Below, piece by piece: positions 62,982 to 64,000 of a stretch of 64,000 nt of DNA (within the stretch, counting starts at the first letter, position 1; each line of letters starts with the position of its first letter). Made by a program: the position numbers and the translations under genes. Under the pieces are notes generated by a model. It had not been told where the DNA came from. It saw nothing but the letters and a program-made list of their open reading frames with translations, and did no database searches. Source of the stretch: Actinoplanes siamensis (lineage in GTDB: Bacteria; Actinomycetota; Actinomycetes; Mycobacteriales; Micromonosporaceae); assembly GCF_016862395.1 (NCBI RefSeq), contig NZ_BOMW01000006.1, positions 295,709-359,708 on the forward strand, given 5' to 3'.

Positions 62982-64000
62982 TCAGGGGAGGGTGGCCAGG
63001 TGCGGGTCGATGGTGTTGGCCCAGTTGCTGCCGTTGCTGACGTCCCAGTTGATGGACCAGGTCATCGCGCCGCGGATGCCCGGGTAGGTGGCCGGCGGCT
63101 TGAACGTGCCGCAGTTGGCGCCGCGGGCCAGGCAGTCCAGGGCGGCGTTGACCACCGACGGGGCGACGTATCCGCCGCCGGCCGCCAGCGTGCTGGCCGG
63201 CAGTCCGAGCGAGACCTGGTCCGGCCGCAGGCCGTTCTGGGTCTGGATGCAGGCCAGCGCGGTCAGGAAGTTCTCGGTGCCCTGGCTGTACGCGTTCATC
63301 TGGTCGCAGCCGAGCATCGCGCCGGAGTTGTAGAACTGCGTGTGGACGACGGTCAGGATGTCCTTGATCGACAGAGCCAGCGCGAAGTACGACGACCCGG
63401 TGCTCTGCATGTCGATGGTCTGCGGCGCCATCGTGATGATCAGGTTCGCGCCGGCCTTGCTCCGCAGCGTGCGCAGCGCGCTCGCCATGTAGGTCGGGTC
63501 GAGCCCGTTCTCCAGGTCGATGTCGACGCCGTCGAAGCCGTACGTCTGGATCAGCGAGTACACCGAGTTGGCGAAGTTGGTGGCCGCGGTGGCGCTGGAG
63601 ACGCTCACCGTGCCCTTCTCCCCGCCGACCGAGATGATCACCTTTTTGCCGCGCGAGTGCAGCGTGGCGATGTCCGCCTTGAACTGCGCGTCGGTGTAAC
63701 CGCCGACCGCGCTCGCCAGGCCGGGGTCGAGGGTGAAGGAGACCGCGCCCGGGGTCGCGGTGGCGTCCGCGAAGGCGACAGCGACCAGGTCGTATGTCGC
63801 GGGGACCGCGGCCAGCTTGAGCGGCGTCGCGCCGTTCACGAAGTTCTGCCAGTACCCGGTGAGGAAGTGCTTGGGCAGCGAGCCGGTGCCGGTCGGCTGC
63901 GTGGTCGGCGACGACGTGGGCGAACCGGTCGGGCTGCCGGTCGGCGACGACGTGGGTGAGGTCGTCGGGGAGCTGGTCGGCACGGTGCCGCCGCCACACG
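62982..64000 (-). CDS. GH18 chitinase (5' end beyond the window)
   Basis: At least 339 residues are visible: a Thr/Ser/Pro linker (SPTTSPTSSPTGSPT), then a GH18 domain with KVIISVGGEKG, the catalytic FDGVDIDLENG, and ending SINWDVSNG...LP. It is a different GH18 subfamily from the next gene (bacterial ChiC/ChiA-like, with the catalytic DGVDIDLE). The upstream part, probably a carbohydrate-binding module and signal peptide, lies outside. It lies 26 bp upstream of the other chitinase, so they are tandem and possibly cotranscribed. Confidence 0.9.
   Translation of the reverse strand, partial: CGGGTVPTSSPTTSPTSSPTGSPTGSPTSSPTTQPTGTGSLPKHFLTGYWQNFVNGATPLKLAAVPATYDLVAVAFADATATPGAVSFTLDPGLASAVGGYTDAQFKADIATLHSRGKKVIISVGGEKGTVSVSSATAATNFANSVYSLIQTYGFDGVDIDLENGLDPTYMASALRTLRSKAGANLIITMAPQTIDMQSTGSSYFALALSIKDILTVVHTQFYNSGAMLGCDQMNAYSQGTENFLTALACIQTQNGLRPDQVSLGLPASTLAAGGGYVAPSVVNAALDCLARGANCGTFKPPATYPGIRGAMTWSINWDVSNGSNWANTIDPHLATLP

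Overview
The window is high-GC actinobacterial chromosome, with very strong G/C third-position bias, many GTG/TTG starts and ATGA/GTGA stop-start overlaps. The housekeeping order argS-lysA-hom-thrC-thrB-rho-rpmE-prfA is the standard actinobacterial one. Together with the chitinases, a PknB-like kinase and DUF3105/DUF305 proteins it suggests a Micromonosporaceae genome, possibly Actinoplanes-like. That assignment is inference from gene content only.

Layout. (1) 1-23 kb is the housekeeping block, read mostly leftwards: argS, lysA, hom, a VOC protein, thrC, thrB, rho, rpmE, prfA. It is opened by two accessory insertions. One is an RND pump with a divergent MarR regulator plus an MFS protein, between thrC and thrB. 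The other is a nitric oxide synthase plus a three-gene RNA-repair cassette (Rnl1-like ligase, kinase-phosphatase, Rnl2-like ligase), between rho and rpmE. (2) 23.2-25.7 kb is a decayed mobile zone: tRNA-Arg(CCG), a toxin-antitoxin pair whose toxin frame carries an internal stop, an IS1380-type transposase fragment and a histidine-phosphatase fragment. (3) 25.7-44.6 kb is a biosynthetic gene cluster. (4) 44.6-45.3 kb is a scar made of a chitinase 3' end and a valyl-tRNA synthetase 3' end. (5) 45.3-64 kb holds general genes: signal peptidase I, Ser/Thr kinase, a TetR/MFS efflux pair, STAS and AraC regulators, a glutathionylspermidine-synthase-like protein with a lipoprotein, a GH13 enzyme, a reductase, a DedA protein and two chitinases.

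The cluster is the most interesting part. The rightward operon encodes the complete 3,5-dihydroxyphenylglycine (Dpg) route (DpgA, B, C and an aminotransferase, with DpgD convergent), a P450 with its ferredoxin, a GNAT/Fem-like transferase, an ATP-grasp-like ligase, an MFS exporter and an AsnB-type amidotransferase. An arginine-dependent amidinotransferase precedes it. The leftward operon encodes a methyltransferase lacking the usual O-methyltransferase histidine, a fold-type-II PLP enzyme, a second amidinotransferase and a split TPP decarboxylase of the sulfopyruvate/phosphonopyruvate type. There is no NRPS. Dpg plus amidination plus an ATP-grasp ligase points to the pheganomycin/resorcinomycin family of guanidino-arylglycine peptides. 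The second amidinotransferase, the PLP enzyme, the TPP pair and the AsnB protein are additions I cannot place in those pathways, and they suggest a new product. The divergent control region holds a good leftward promoter, a perfect CRP-type palindrome and a second palindrome near the predicted transcription start.
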